Shown: piece after piece, positions 42,651-51,956 of the stretch
Position numbering within the stretch: the stretch's first letter is position 1
How the letters are laid out: each line of letters begins with the position of its first letter
Made by a program: the position numbers and the translations under genes
Notes under the pieces: generated by a model
What the model saw: only the letters and a program-made list of their open reading frames with translations
Told to the model about the DNA's origin: nothing
Database searches by the model: none
Assembly (NCBI RefSeq): GCF_002163625.1
Contig: NZ_CP020892.1
Span: forward strand, 4,712,001-4,776,000
Origin: Pseudomonas sp. M30-35
GTDB taxonomy: Bacteria > Pseudomonadota > Gammaproteobacteria > Pseudomonadales > Pseudomonadaceae
Length of the DNA stretch: 64,000 nt
Reading direction: 5' to 3'

Positions 42651-43517
42651 TTAACAGCCCTTATCCAACGCCTGCAAAATCGCCGCATAGCCCTGTTGAT
42701 AAGTCGCATACTCTGGCTTCCAGCCCAAGGCTTTAGCCCGTGCATTGCTGCAACGTTTACTCCCCGCACGACGCACCCTCGACTCTTCAGCCCAATGGCT
42801 GACACCTAATTGCTGACGCAACCAGGCAACCACTTCATGCAGTGGCGCGGGCCCATCATCAACTCCGATGTAGCAATCCTGCAGCGCTACGCCATTCGCA
42901 TCTGATTGCAACAGAAACGCCAGCAGGCCGGCCGCATCATCGACATGAATGCGATTGCCATAGAGTGGCGGCTCACTCGTCACCCGGTAGCCCTGACGCA
43001 CTTGATTGAGCAGCCACTCACGGCCCGGACCATAAATACCGGTTAGACGCACTACAGTTGCGGCAATAGCTGAGTCCCAAACCAGTTGCTCAGCCTCACG
43101 CATAACCTTGCCTGAAAAGCCTGTAGCCTCAGCGGCAGATGCCTCATCGACCCAGCTGCCGTCCTGTTGACCATAAACACCGCTACTCGATACAAACAGT
43201 AACCGCTTGGGTGTTTGCCCGTGCTGCGCCAACCAAGCCAGGACATGACGCAAACCATCAATATAGGCGGTTCGATAGCCCGCCTCATCGTGCACAGTAG
43301 CGGCTGCGCTATAAACCACGTAATCAAGCGGCCCTGATGGCCAGTCGGTTGGGCACTGATCAACACTCAAGTCGCCCGCCACCGGGATGATCGACCCAGG
43401 TAATGCCTCCACCGAACGGCGCAAACCATAGGCTGTCCAGCCCTCGGTAGCGAGTCGCAAAGCCAAACGCGTTCCTACATCACCGCACCCGGCGACCAAC
43501 ACTTTCGGTAATGCCAT
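42651..43517 (-). CDS. NAD(P)-dependent epimerase/dehydratase-like SDR protein, YeeZ-like
   Basis: This 288-residue atypical SDR protein has the nucleotide loop KVLVAGCGDVGTRLALRLA at about 4-22. The YxxxK catalytic motif is not kept in its usual form; SSSGVYGQQDGSWVDE replaces it, as in YeeZ. VRLTGIYGPGREWLLNQVRQ and NRIHVDDAAGLLAFLL follow. GGAG lies nine bases before the chosen ATG; an ATG five codons upstream has no SD. The substrate is unknown. It is divergent from oxyR over 98 bp. Confidence 0.85.
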   Translation of the reverse strand: MALPKVLVAGCGDVGTRLALRLATEGWTAYGLRRSVEALPGSIIPVAGDLSVDQCPTDWPSGPLDYVVYSAAATVHDEAGYRTAYIDGLRHVLAWLAQHGQTPKRLLFVSSSGVYGQQDGSWVDEASAAEATGFSGKVMREAEQLVWDSAIAATVVRLTGIYGPGREWLLNQVRQGYRVTSEPPLYGNRIHVDDAAGLLAFLLQSDANGVALQDCYIGVDDGPAPLHEVVAWLRQQLGVSHWAEESRVRRAGSKRCSNARAKALGWKPEYATYQQGYAAILQALDKGC

Positions 43518-43615
43518 TACATCAATCTCCATATTTTATTCGCCTCGCAGTTTAGCGCTGTTGGTTCCACGCATTGCAAAGGCTATGCTAAGGCGCAACT
43601 TAATGGATAAACACT

Positions 43616-44542
43616 ATGACCCTGACCGAACTGCGCTACATCGTCACTCTCGCCCACGAACAACACTTCGGCCGCGCGGCTGAACGCTGCCACGTTAGCC
43701 AGCCAACATTGTCTGTCGGCGTGAAAAAGCTCGAAGACGAGCTTGGCGTGTTGATATTCGAGCGCAGTAAAAGTGCGGTTCGCCTGACTCCAGTCGGTGA
43801 AGGCATTGTCACCCAAGCGCAAAAGGTGCTTGAGCAAGCTCAAGGTATCCGTGAATTAGCCCAAGCAGGTAAAAACCAGCTGGCCGCGCCATTGAAAATT
43901 GGCGCTATCTATACCGTCGGCCCCTACCTGTTCCCGCACCTGATCCCGCAACTGCACCGTGTTGCGCCGCAGATGCCGCTTTATATCGAAGAAAACTTCA
44001 CCCACGTGCTGCGCGACAAGCTGCGCACCGGTGAACTGGATGCAGTGATCATCGCCCTGCCTTTCCAGGAAGCCGATGTCCTGACCCTGCCGCTCTACGA
44101 TGAGCCATTCTATGCGCTGCTGCCCGCCGGGCATCCATGGACCGAGCTTAAAAGCATCGACAGCAAGCTGCTCAACGATAAGAGCCTGCTCCTGCTTGGC
44201 GAAGGACATTGCTTCCGCGATCAAGTGCTGGAAGCCTGTCCGGCGCTGCGCAAAGGGGGTGACAACAATGCCAAGCACACCACGGTTGAGTCCAGCTCAC
44301 TGGAAACGATCCGGCACATGGTCGCCTCTGGTCTTGGCGTATCGATTCTGCCGCTCTCGGCAGTCAACAGTCACCACTACGCGCCGGGCGTGATTGAAGT
44401 ACGACCACTGGCAGCACCCGCGCCATTTCGTACCGTTGCAATTGCCTGGCGCGCCAGCTTTCCACGGCCGAAAGCAATTGAGATTGTTGCTGACTCGATT
44501 CGCCTTTGCTCGGTGGTCAAACCGCAGGCGTCAAACGAGTAA
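43616..44542 (+). CDS. oxyR: Peroxide-sensing LysR regulator OxyR
   Basis: This 308-residue regulator activates catalase, alkyl hydroperoxide reductase and related genes. The helix-turn-helix is in MTLTELRYIVTLAHEQHFGR and CHVSQPTLSVGVKKLEDELG. The redox cysteines are seen in LLLGEGHCFRDQVLEACPAL, matching Cys199 and Cys208 of OxyR. The gap to recG is 8 bp, so they form an operon, as in P. aeruginosa. Confidence 0.97.
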   Translation: MTLTELRYIVTLAHEQHFGRAAERCHVSQPTLSVGVKKLEDELGVLIFERSKSAVRLTPVGEGIVTQAQKVLEQAQGIRELAQAGKNQLAAPLKIGAIYTVGPYLFPHLIPQLHRVAPQMPLYIEENFTHVLRDKLRTGELDAVIIALPFQEADVLTLPLYDEPFYALLPAGHPWTELKSIDSKLLNDKSLLLLGEGHCFRDQVLEACPALRKGGDNNAKHTTVESSSLETIRHMVASGLGVSILPLSAVNSHHYAPGVIEVRPLAAPAPFRTVAIAWRASFPRPKAIEIVADSIRLCSVVKPQASNE

Positions 44543-44550
44543 GGATTGGC

Positions 44551-46626
44551 ATGACGGAGTTAGCAGCGGTTTCAGTCACCGCACTGAAAGGCGTTGGCGC
44601 GGCGCTGGCTGAAAAGCTGGCGAAGGTCGGCCTGGAAACGCTCCAGGACGTATTGTTTCACCTGCCGCTGCGCTATCAAGACCGCACTCGCATCGTACCG
44701 ATTGGCGCCCTGCGGCCCGGTCAGGACGCCGTGGTTGAAGGCGTGGTTGCAGGCGCGGATATCGTCATGGGCCGCAGCCGCAGCCTGCTGGTACGCCTGC
44801 AAGACGGCAGCGGCACCCTGAGCCTGCGCTTTTACCATTTCAGCCAAGCACAGAAAGAAGGCCTGAAACGCGGCACCCATGTGCGTTGCTACGGCGAGGT
44901 TCGTCCAGGCTCATCAGGGCTGGAAATTTACCATCCGGAATACCGCGCCACCTCTGGTACAGAACCGATTGCGGTCGAACAAACTCTGACGCCTATCTAT
45001 CCGTCGACCGAAGGGCTGACCCAACAACGCTTGCGCCAGCTCAGCGAACAAGCACTTGGCCGCCTTGGCCCGCACAGCCTGCCTGACTGGTTGCCACCGG
45101 CGCTCGCTGATGAGTACCGGCTACAGCCGCTGGACCAAGCCATTCGCTACTTGCACCGACCACCGCCAGATGCCGATCTCGAAGAACTTGCTGAAGGCCG
45201 GCACTGGGCGCAACATCGCTTGGCATTTGAAGAGTTACTGACCCACCAACTATCACTGCAACGGTTGCGCGAAAGTTTGCGCGCACAGCAAGCGCCTGAA
45301 TTGCCGGTGGCGACACGCTTGCCCGCCCTGTTTCTCGATCAACTGGGCTTCCAACCCACTGGCGCTCAGAAGCGCGTAGGCGCAGAGATTGCCTACGACC
45401 TGGCGCAACCTGAACCCATGTTACGGCTGGTTCAGGGCGATGTTGGTGCGGGTAAAACCGTGGTCGCCGCATTTGCGGCATTGCAGGCACTGGAAGCGGG
45501 TTATCAAGTCGCGCTGATGGCGCCGACTGAGATTCTCGCCGAGCAACACTTTATCAACTTCAGCAAATGGCTCGCACCGCTGGGGCTTGATGTCGCATGG
45601 CTGGCCGGTAAGCTCAAAGGCAAAACGCGGGCCGCAGCACTGGAGCAAATAGCCAGTGGCGTGCCCATGGTTGTCGGCACACACGCCCTGTTTCAGGATG
45701 AAGTGAAGTTCGCCCGCCTCGCTCTGGTAATTATCGACGAGCAACATCGCTTTGGCGTGCAGCAGCGCTTGGCACTGCGTCAGAAAGGCGTAGGAGGACG
45801 CATGTGCCCGCATCAGTTGATCATGACCGCAACCCCCATTCCGCGCACGCTGGCGATGAGCGCCTACGCCGACCTCGACACCTCGATCCTCGATGAGCTG
45901 CCGCCCGGGCGAACCCCGGTGAATACCGTGCTGGTGGCTGACAGCCGCCGCTTCGAAGTCGTCGACCGGGTTCGCTCAGCCTGCAATGAAGGGCGCCAGG
46001 CATATTGGGTGTGCACCTTGATCGAGGAATCCGAAGAACTCACCTGCCAGGCGGCAGAAACCACCTTTGAAGACCTCTCAGCAGCACTCGGCGGTTTGCA
46101 TGTTGGCTTGATCCATGGCCGCATGAAACCCAGCGAAAAAGCCGCAGTGATGGACCGTTTCAAACAGGGGCAATTACAGTTATTGGTCGCAACAACGGTG
46201 ATCGAAGTTGGCGTTGACGTGCCTAATGCCAGCCTGATGATTATTGAAAACCCCGAGCGTCTAGGTCTCGCTCAATTGCACCAACTACGCGGTCGGGTAG
46301 GTCGCGGCAGTGCAGCGAGCCACTGCGTGCTGCTTTATCACCCGCCGTTGTCGCAAATTGGCCGTGAACGCCTGGGCATCATGCGCGAAACTAGCGACGG
46401 CTTTATCATCGCCGAAAAAGACTTGGAATTACGTGGCCCGGGTGAAATGCTCGGCACGCGTCAAACTGGCTTGCTGCAGTTCAAAGTCGCAGACCTGATG
46501 CGAGACGCAGATCTGTTGCCTGCGGTCAGAGACGCGGCCCAGCATTTATTGCACGACTGGCCAAATCACGTCAGCCCGCTGCTTGAACGCTGGCTGCGCC
46601 ACGGCCAACAATACGGCCAAGTTTGA
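44551..46626 (+). CDS. recG: ATP-dependent DNA helicase RecG
   Basis: This 691-residue superfamily 2 translocase reverses stalled forks and processes branched DNA. The N-terminal wedge/OB domain (about 60-160) begins PLRYQDRTRIVPIGALRPG. Helicase motifs are LVQGDVGAGKTVVAAFAAL (I), TEILAEQH (Ia), IIDEQHRFGV (II), MTATPIPRT (III), VATTVIEVGVDVPNA (V) and QLRGRVGRG (VI). The tail has LRGPGEMLGTRQTG. I chose the ATG with AAGGA five to six bases upstream. It is cotranscribed with oxyR. Confidence 0.97.
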   Translation: MTELAAVSVTALKGVGAALAEKLAKVGLETLQDVLFHLPLRYQDRTRIVPIGALRPGQDAVVEGVVAGADIVMGRSRSLLVRLQDGSGTLSLRFYHFSQAQKEGLKRGTHVRCYGEVRPGSSGLEIYHPEYRATSGTEPIAVEQTLTPIYPSTEGLTQQRLRQLSEQALGRLGPHSLPDWLPPALADEYRLQPLDQAIRYLHRPPPDADLEELAEGRHWAQHRLAFEELLTHQLSLQRLRESLRAQQAPELPVATRLPALFLDQLGFQPTGAQKRVGAEIAYDLAQPEPMLRLVQGDVGAGKTVVAAFAALQALEAGYQVALMAPTEILAEQHFINFSKWLAPLGLDVAWLAGKLKGKTRAAALEQIASGVPMVVGTHALFQDEVKFARLALVIIDEQHRFGVQQRLALRQKGVGGRMCPHQLIMTATPIPRTLAMSAYADLDTSILDELPPGRTPVNTVLVADSRRFEVVDRVRSACNEGRQAYWVCTLIEESEELTCQAAETTFEDLSAALGGLHVGLIHGRMKPSEKAAVMDRFKQGQLQLLVATTVIEVGVDVPNASLMIIENPERLGLAQLHQLRGRVGRGSAASHCVLLYHPPLSQIGRERLGIMRETSDGFIIAEKDLELRGPGEMLGTRQTGLLQFKVADLMRDADLLPAVRDAAQHLLHDWPNHVSPLLERWLRHGQQYGQV

Positions 46627-46742
46627 CGACAAGTGGTGTAGCGTGTTGTGACACGGCCGATACAATGGTCATGGTCGATGACGCCCGTCCCCCGGCGTGC
46701 CAACACCGTTGAACTACATTTGTTGTTTTTACACGCGCATTA

Positions 46743-48164
46743 ATGTCGGATTTTCTAATGAACGAAGCTAGCACCGCACTCGACAACCTGCCGCAACCGC
46801 CTTTGGTTATCGCGCAATTTCTGCAAAAGCTTGGGGTGACATTCAACGTTCGCCGTAAACTCAACAACCTGCCTGCGGCACAATGTGTCCAAGCCGTAAT
46901 GCTGGAGGATGCAGTCGGCCCGTTGCTGGTCCTGTTCAGCCAAGACCAATTACTCGACCTAAGCCGCCTGGCGGATCTGACTGGGCGCAAGCTGGTGACC
47001 GTTACCGCCGAACGCCAGCAGCGCATGCTCAGCAAGCACGGGCTATCAGAGCTCCCCGCATTACCGCCCTTGCTCAATTCGCCGTGTCTCTATGATGACC
47101 GCTTACTCAAAGCGCCTTCGGTGTTTATCGAATCGGGGCAAAGTGGCGTGTTGCTGGAAATTGCCCGTGCCGATTTGCAAGTTCTGCTAAGCAAATCCAG
47201 CGCGGCTTTACTCGGTGAGCCGCTAAAAAACATCAAGCTCAACCTCGACCGCCCCGACGACGACCGCAGCGAAATCACTCAAGCAGTGCAAGCATTCACG
47301 GCAAGACGTATTCAACAACGCCTTGAGGAAACCATCGAGATTCCACCGCTGCCGGAGTCCGCACAAAAAATCATCAAATTACGCGTCGACCCCAACGCAA
47401 CTATCGATGACATCACCGGCGTAGTCGAAACCGACCCGGCGCTCGCCGCTCAGGTAATAAGCTGGGCAGCCTCGCCCTATTACGCCGCACCCAGCAAGAT
47501 TCGTTCAGTTGAAGACGCCATAGTCCGCGTTCTGGGTTTTGATCTGGTGATCAACCTGGCGCTGGGCCTTGCCTTGGGTAAAACCCTAAGCCCACCAAAA
47601 GACCAGCCACAGCAATCGACGCCTTACTGGCATCAAGCAATTTATACTGCGGCGGTGATTGAAGGTCTGACCCGGAGCATGCCGCGCGCTGAACGCCCCG
47701 AATCAGGTCTGACCTACCTTGCAGGCCTGCTGCATAATTTCGGTTATCTGGTGTTGGCGCATGTGTTTCCGCCACACCTGTCGCTAATCTGCCGGCACAT
47801 TGAGGTCAATCCACACCTGACTCACAACTACGTCGAACATCACCTGCTGGGCATCAGCAGTGATCAGATCGGTGCATGGTTGATGCGCTCATGGGACATG
47901 CCAGAAGAACTGGCTAATGCTCTGCGTTTCCAGAACGATCCCGACTACAACGAAGCTAATGCGGCCTACCCAAGGCTGGTAAACCTGGCCGTGCACTTGC
48001 TGCGCAATCGCGGAATAGGTTCTGGGCCGTGCTCCGAAATACCGCAAAGCCTGCTCGACTCGCTGCAGATCAATCGCGATAAAGCTGAAACAGTGGTCAG
48101 TGAAGTACTGGCAGCCGAAGTAGCCTTGCGTGAGCTGGCCTCGTTGGTTCACCCCACACACTAG
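46743..48164 (+). CDS. YbaK-like domain fused to HDOD domain
   Basis: This 473-residue protein has an N-terminal region (about 20-165) that resembles the YbaK/ProX aminoacyl-tRNA deacylase fold: VIAQFLQKLGVTFN, a segment with LPALPPLLNSPCLYDDRLLK, then VFIESGQSGVLLEIARADL. An HDOD domain (about 195-400) follows, with IEIPPLPESAQKIIKLRVDP, VVETDPALAAQVISWAASPY, DAIVRVLGFDLVINLALGLA and YLAGLLHNFGYLVLAHVFPP. HDOD domains usually act in signalling and lack HD catalysis. The start could be the ATG five codons later. It reads alone after recG, 116 bp away. The role is unknown; it matches PA5346 by position. Confidence 0.8.
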   Translation: MSDFLMNEASTALDNLPQPPLVIAQFLQKLGVTFNVRRKLNNLPAAQCVQAVMLEDAVGPLLVLFSQDQLLDLSRLADLTGRKLVTVTAERQQRMLSKHGLSELPALPPLLNSPCLYDDRLLKAPSVFIESGQSGVLLEIARADLQVLLSKSSAALLGEPLKNIKLNLDRPDDDRSEITQAVQAFTARRIQQRLEETIEIPPLPESAQKIIKLRVDPNATIDDITGVVETDPALAAQVISWAASPYYAAPSKIRSVEDAIVRVLGFDLVINLALGLALGKTLSPPKDQPQQSTPYWHQAIYTAAVIEGLTRSMPRAERPESGLTYLAGLLHNFGYLVLAHVFPPHLSLICRHIEVNPHLTHNYVEHHLLGISSDQIGAWLMRSWDMPEELANALRFQNDPDYNEANAAYPRLVNLAVHLLRNRGIGSGPCSEIPQSLLDSLQINRDKAETVVSEVLAAEVALRELASLVHPTH

Positions 48165-48185
48165 CTTGACGGGCGCAACACAGCC

Positions 48186-48218
48186 ATCATGAAGGGCCTT
48201 AACAGCCCTTCTTTGATG
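48186..48218. terminator. Terminator between the YbaK-HDOD gene and the exported protein gene
   Basis: GAAGGGC pairs with GCCCTTC around a 7-base loop, with outer CATCA/TGATG also complementary. It serves the two convergent genes; the T-tract is short. Confidence 0.7.
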
Positions 48219-48224
48219 TGCGAC

Positions 48225-48962
48225 TCAGGGCAACTGCGCGCGCCGTTGGGCAAACAGTTCCGGCAATGCCTGCATTGTGCTGTCTAGCAACTGCTTGACC
48301 GATTGCTGCTCATACAAAGCGGCATATTCGTTGACTTCATCGCTCGGAATACGTCGATAGGCAAACAGCATATAGCTCTCGACAGCTTGCTGGCTTGAGG
48401 CATGCAACGCTTGCTGATGTTCAACAGTTTTAGCGCTCAGCGCCTGTTCATCCAAACTCTCGCCACGGGCTTTAAGCGCCATAAGCGCTTGGGTCTTGCC
48501 CGACTCATAACGCAGTAAAGTGGCCATTTGCGTGGTGCGGGCGGCGCTGTCGAGACGCCGCACCAGCGCCAGTCGGCTGGCTCTTGGTGGACGCTCAGCC
48601 AGTTGCTTGCGGTATTCGCTCAACTGCTCCGCGCCATTGTCTGCAACCGCGCGTTCAGCCAGAGTGAAGTGCTTGGCCAGCGGGCTGCTGAGTAATTGGC
48701 GGGCCTGTTCCAGTTGCGCGGAATCAATCTGGGTTGAAAGCTTCTCCGCCAGATCGGCACAGAGCTTTTCACCGTCAAACAGTTTATCAACCTGGGCGCG
48801 TTGCTTGTCATCCAGACCACGCTGCATCAAAGGCAATGTTTGATCACACAGCAAACTCACACCAGACAACTCAAATACTGCGGCGAAAGCCTCAACTTTT
48901 GCCGGTGCGGCGTGAGTCAAAGGCGCAATAGCCAGTAACAGCAGGGACAACCAAATACGCAT
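48225..48962 (-). CDS. Exported protein of unknown function
   Basis: This 245-residue protein starts with a clear signal peptide (MRIWLSLLLLAIAPLTHAAP, cleavage near residue 19). The mature part is almost all helical. It has a Cys pair (VSLLCDQTLPL and GEKLCADLAEK) near residues 39 and 68 that could form a disulphide in the periplasm. No family was recognised with confidence; the pattern is like DUF2059-type periplasmic proteins, but weakly. It ends by a shared terminator with the YbaK-HDOD gene. Confidence 0.72.
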   Translation of the reverse strand: MRIWLSLLLLAIAPLTHAAPAKVEAFAAVFELSGVSLLCDQTLPLMQRGLDDKQRAQVDKLFDGEKLCADLAEKLSTQIDSAQLEQARQLLSSPLAKHFTLAERAVADNGAEQLSEYRKQLAERPPRASRLALVRRLDSAARTTQMATLLRYESGKTQALMALKARGESLDEQALSAKTVEHQQALHASSQQAVESYMLFAYRRIPSDEVNEYAALYEQQSVKQLLDSTMQALPELFAQRRAQLP

Positions 48963-49092
48963 TAGGCAGCTTCCAAGAGCATAGATTTGAAGCTCAAGCG
49001 ATGGCTGTACGCCATGCCCAAGGAACTCAACAACTAGTGCACACTACCTAATGCTGGAACTGGCGACCAGACTCGGTACTGACAAATGCTAT

Positions 49093-49485
49093 TCAGCTCG
49101 CCTTTTTCTCACTACCTGGTTTTTTCGGTACTAAGTATTTGGTCAGGCCCTGGAACCAGATGACTAGCGCAGGATTGCCTTGAATCTGGATATCCTTGTT
49201 CTGGATACCCTGCATAAAGGCCAACTGTTTGTTCTTGGCATTCATGGTTGCAAAACCATAGGCGCCATCTTTGAAGCCGAGCGCAAATGCAGGCTCAACG
49301 GCTGGGCCACGCTTACTGGTAATACGCTGGTTTTTTACAATGTAGTGACGGGCAATTTTGCCGTCCAGGGTATGCAACTGAAACACCATATCGCGGTCGA
49401 CGAGCTGCTCTTGAAACTTGGGATTGTCGCGACTTGCCTTAGCCATCAGGCGGCCCAGCATCCACAGCAAAAAACGGAACTTCAT
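49093..49485 (-). CDS. SCP2-like small protein of unknown function
   Basis: This 130-residue protein starts MKFRFLLWMLGRLMAKASRD, an amphipathic or membrane-associated N-terminus. It continues with QLHTLDGKIARHYIVKNQRI, AFALGFKDGAYGFATM and DIQIQGNPALVIWFQGLTKY, which resemble SCP2 sterol-carrier-like proteins. GAGG lies eight bases before the chosen ATG; a GTG two codons earlier is an alternative. It corresponds to PA5347 by position. The biochemical role is unknown. A perfect palindrome at 49599-49615 lies 114 bp upstream. Confidence 0.72.
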   Translation of the reverse strand: MKFRFLLWMLGRLMAKASRDNPKFQEQLVDRDMVFQLHTLDGKIARHYIVKNQRITSKRGPAVEPAFALGFKDGAYGFATMNAKNKQLAFMQGIQNKDIQIQGNPALVIWFQGLTKYLVPKKPGSEKKAS

Positions 49486-49598
49486 GCGCACAGCCTCGAT
49501 ATTCGAAAGATTCGGCGGCGCATTGTAGCGGTTTGCAGCAAGGACTACATCCGGTCTAAAGCGTGGACAATATTGCCGTCACAAAACGGCTCGAGGTG

Positions 49599-49615
49599 CG
49601 ATATCCGGGATATCG
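49599..49615. promoter_or_regulatory. Perfect 17-bp palindrome CGATATCC-G-GGATATCG
   Basis: The two 8-base arms are exact complements around one base. It lies in a 263-bp gene-free gap, 114 bp upstream of the SCP2-like gene (minus strand) and after the HU terminator. Its shape suits a dimeric transcription factor; I do not recognise the family. Confidence 0.45.
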
Positions 49616-49691
49616 TAATGAAACCGATCGCTTATTCTTTTGATTGTTAAGTGAAACCTCGCTTCGATATTTTTATGTGCTGCAGATAGCA

Positions 49692-49716
49692 CAAAGCCCC
49701 GAATTACGGGGCTTTG
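49692..49716 (-). terminator. Terminator after the HU gene
   Basis: CAAAGCCCCG pairs with CGGGGCTTTG around 5 bases, 33 bp after the HU stop. Short T-rich ends are on both sides. Confidence 0.75.
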
Positions 49717-49748
49717 CAAAACTTATCAACAGAAGATAAAACGATTAT

Positions 49749-50024
49749 CTAGCCGTTTACCGCATCTTTCAGAGACTTGCCCGGCTTGAAGGCTACGGTA
49801 TTGCTGGCTTTGATTTTTACAGGCTCACCAGTTTGTGGATTTTTACCCGTACGGGCTCCACGATGGCGCTGTATGAAAGTACCAAAGCCGACCAAGGTCA
49901 CACTGTCTTTACGGTTCAGTGCACCGGTGATTTCTTCAAGCACGGCGTTAAGTACACGATTTGCCTGATCTTTACTCAGATCAGCTTTTTCCGCGATTGC
50001 GGCGGCGAGTTCTGGTTTACGCAT
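49749..50024 (-). CDS. HU-family DNA-binding protein (HupN-like)
   Basis: This 91-residue nucleoid protein bends DNA as a dimer. MRKPELAAAIAEKADLSKDQ and VTLVGFGTFIQRHRGARTGK with the DNA-intercalating arm NPQTGEPVKI are diagnostic. AAGGGG lies upstream of the chosen ATG; the frame is open 31 codons upstream. Its place between recG and the rubredoxin reductase matches hupN of P. putida as I recall. It has its own terminator. Confidence 0.95.
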   Translation of the reverse strand: MRKPELAAAIAEKADLSKDQANRVLNAVLEEITGALNRKDSVTLVGFGTFIQRHRGARTGKNPQTGEPVKIKASNTVAFKPGKSLKDAVNG

Positions 50025-50209
50025 AGTTGCCCCTTTGACGGTTTGTTTTTGTTGTGTCCGTGCTGCTCCAAGAGCAGCGCCCAAGGCGCCGCAACAGCTC
50101 TGCGCTGCGGCAGACACAAGGAGAATGGCATGCGTTTAGGAGCAGCGCCAGTACTGATCGGCAGTTAAGCCAAGCAATTTTGTGGCGTAACCGACAGATC
50201 GGCTGTTAT

Positions 50210-51358
50210 TTACGCCAACAGGGCTGGAAGGGCCTTATTTAGAGCCAGTTTTTCTTGCACGGCCGTACCGGTTAACGCGTAACCCAGCAGCGCTCCAGAC
50301 GAATCATGACAGAGTGCTTTGATGTCAGAACCACTGCCTTCAACAGTCCACTCGCCGTGCTGACCAAACGGTGGAGGCGACACAACCAAAGGACACGCTG
50401 GGGTTTTAACCGTCACAGGCATGGCGCCGTAGCTGACCGATGTCGGATTACCTGCCAGAGTCTGCGCCAAGGCACGTGCGCAGGTCATAAGTGGCATGAC
50501 GTAGAGCAAATTCAAACCATCGACCTCAGCGCAATCGCCCAAGGCATAGATATTGGCGTGGGACGTCGCTAACTGGCGATCAACCATGACACCGCGATTG
50601 ACCTGCAACCCAGCGGCGGCAGCGAGTTCAGTCCGCGGGCGCAAGCCAATCGCAGAAAGCACCAGATCGCACTCGATTACGGTGCCATCAGACAAATGCG
50701 CCTCAAGCGCTGTTGCCTTGTGGTTGAGGCTGGCCAATACCGGCCCAAGATGAAAACGTGCGCCAAGCCCTTCAAGTGCGGCCTGCACAGCTGTAGCAGC
50801 GGCTGGGTGCAACAGGCTCGGCATAACCTGCTCACAAGGGGCGACCAACTCTACTTGATAGCCACCCAGCGTCAGGTCATTGGCAAATTCACAGCCAATC
50901 AAACCAACCCCCATTATGAGCACACGCTTTTTTCCAACCGAGTTGCTGCGGAACTTGGCGTAATCCTCAAGATCGTTAATCGGGTAAATAGCGTCTTGCG
51001 CATCACCCTCAACCGGCACCCGAATCACCTGGGCGCCGCACGCCAAAACCAGGTCGCGGTATACAATCGCTTCCTCACCGACCCACAATTGCTTGTGGCC
51101 GGCATCAATGCCGGTGATGCGAGTATGGGTCCGCACTTCAGCATTGAGTTGTTCGGCCATTGCGCCTGGCTCGGCCATGCTCAAGCCGTCTGCATCTTTA
51201 TTCTTGGCAAAGCCGGTCGAAAGCATTGGCTTTGAGTACGAGCGACCGTCATCAGCAGTAATCAACAGTAAAGGCGTTTCGCTATCAAGCTTACGAAACT
51301 CGCGAGCCAAGTTGTAACCGGCTAGCCCGGTACCGACGATAACCACAGGTGCGCTCAT
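50210..51358 (-). CDS. Rubredoxin-NAD+ reductase
   Basis: This 382-residue flavoenzyme passes electrons from NADH to rubredoxin for alkane or other hydroxylases or for oxygen detoxification. The FAD site is in [20 protein letters not shown] and the NAD site in [19 protein letters not shown]. The second FAD contact is in [20 protein letters not shown]. The C-terminal domain ends [12 protein letters not shown]. It lies 274 bp after the rubredoxin gene on the same strand, but a terminator stands between them. It corresponds to PA5349 (rubB). Confidence 0.93.
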   Translation of the reverse strand: MSAPVVIVGTGLAGYNLAREFRKLDSETPLLLITADDGRSYSKPMLSTGFAKNKDADGLSMAEPGAMAEQLNAEVRTHTRITGIDAGHKQLWVGEEAIVYRDLVLACGAQVIRVPVEGDAQDAIYPINDLEDYAKFRSNSVGKKRVLIMGVGLIGCEFANDLTLGGYQVELVAPCEQVMPSLLHPAAATAVQAALEGLGARFHLGPVLASLNHKATALEAHLSDGTVIECDLVLSAIGLRPRTELAAAAGLQVNRGVMVDRQLATSHANIYALGDCAEVDGLNLLYVMPLMTCARALAQTLAGNPTSVSYGAMPVTVKTPACPLVVSPPPFGQHGEWTVEGSGSDIKALCHDSSGALLGYALTGTAVQEKLALNKALPALLA

Positions 51359-51548
51359 ACGATATTTCCTTAGTTAATGCATGCCGCGCTTGAGCGCCGC
51401 GTCGAGTAGCTGCTTGATGATAGAAAAGGCAGCATACAGATTGCTGCTTGTGCCTGTACGCGGCGCAAATGATTAATGCCACACGACCTTAACCAATTAT
51501 TGGTCACGCTCCAAATCAAACGGAGTGGCACCTAAAAAGCTGCCAAAA

Positions 51549-51575
51549 AAAACGGTGACCGGATGGGTCACCGCT
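51549..51575 (-). terminator. Terminator between rubredoxin and its reductase
   Basis: CGGTGACC pairs with GGTCACCG around a short loop; on the minus strand it is followed by eight T. It lies 60 bp after the rubredoxin stop. Confidence 0.88.
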
Positions 51576-51632
51576 TTGTTTAAAACGCGGGTCAGCGCAG
51601 AACCCGCAAGATGATTCAGCGCTGGCGGTAGA

Positions 51633-51800
51633 TTAATCGATTTCGATCATCTCGAAATCAGCCTTGCCTACACCGCAGTCTGGGCACAGCCAATCTTCAG
51701 GCACATCTTGCCACAGCGTTCCTGGCGCAATGCCTTCATCCGGCCAGCCCAGACGCTCATCGTAAATCAGGCCACATACCACGCACTGCCACTTCTTCAT
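51633..51800 (-). CDS. rubA: Rubredoxin
   Basis: This 55-residue electron carrier has a one-iron Cys4 site: MKKWQCVVCGLIYDERLGWP gives the first CxxCG and WLCPDCGVGKADFEMIEI the second. The intervening GIAPGTLWQDVPED is typical. It supplies electrons from rubredoxin reductase (50210). P. aeruginosa has two rubredoxin genes here as I recall; I see one. GAGG lies eight to nine bases before the ATG. Confidence 0.95.
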   Translation of the reverse strand: MKKWQCVVCGLIYDERLGWPDEGIAPGTLWQDVPEDWLCPDCGVGKADFEMIEID

Positions 51801-51956
51801 ATCAACCTCAGGTGAATCTCACGGTTATGCGCGGCAAACTACCGTAAATGTGCCAGTGCGCCAAGCCGTTGACCGACAATTACCCGCGTCTATGCGGCCA
51901 ACTTAAGTTTAGACCTGCCCGGCAAAAGACGGGCAGTAAACGCTCTATATCAAGGA

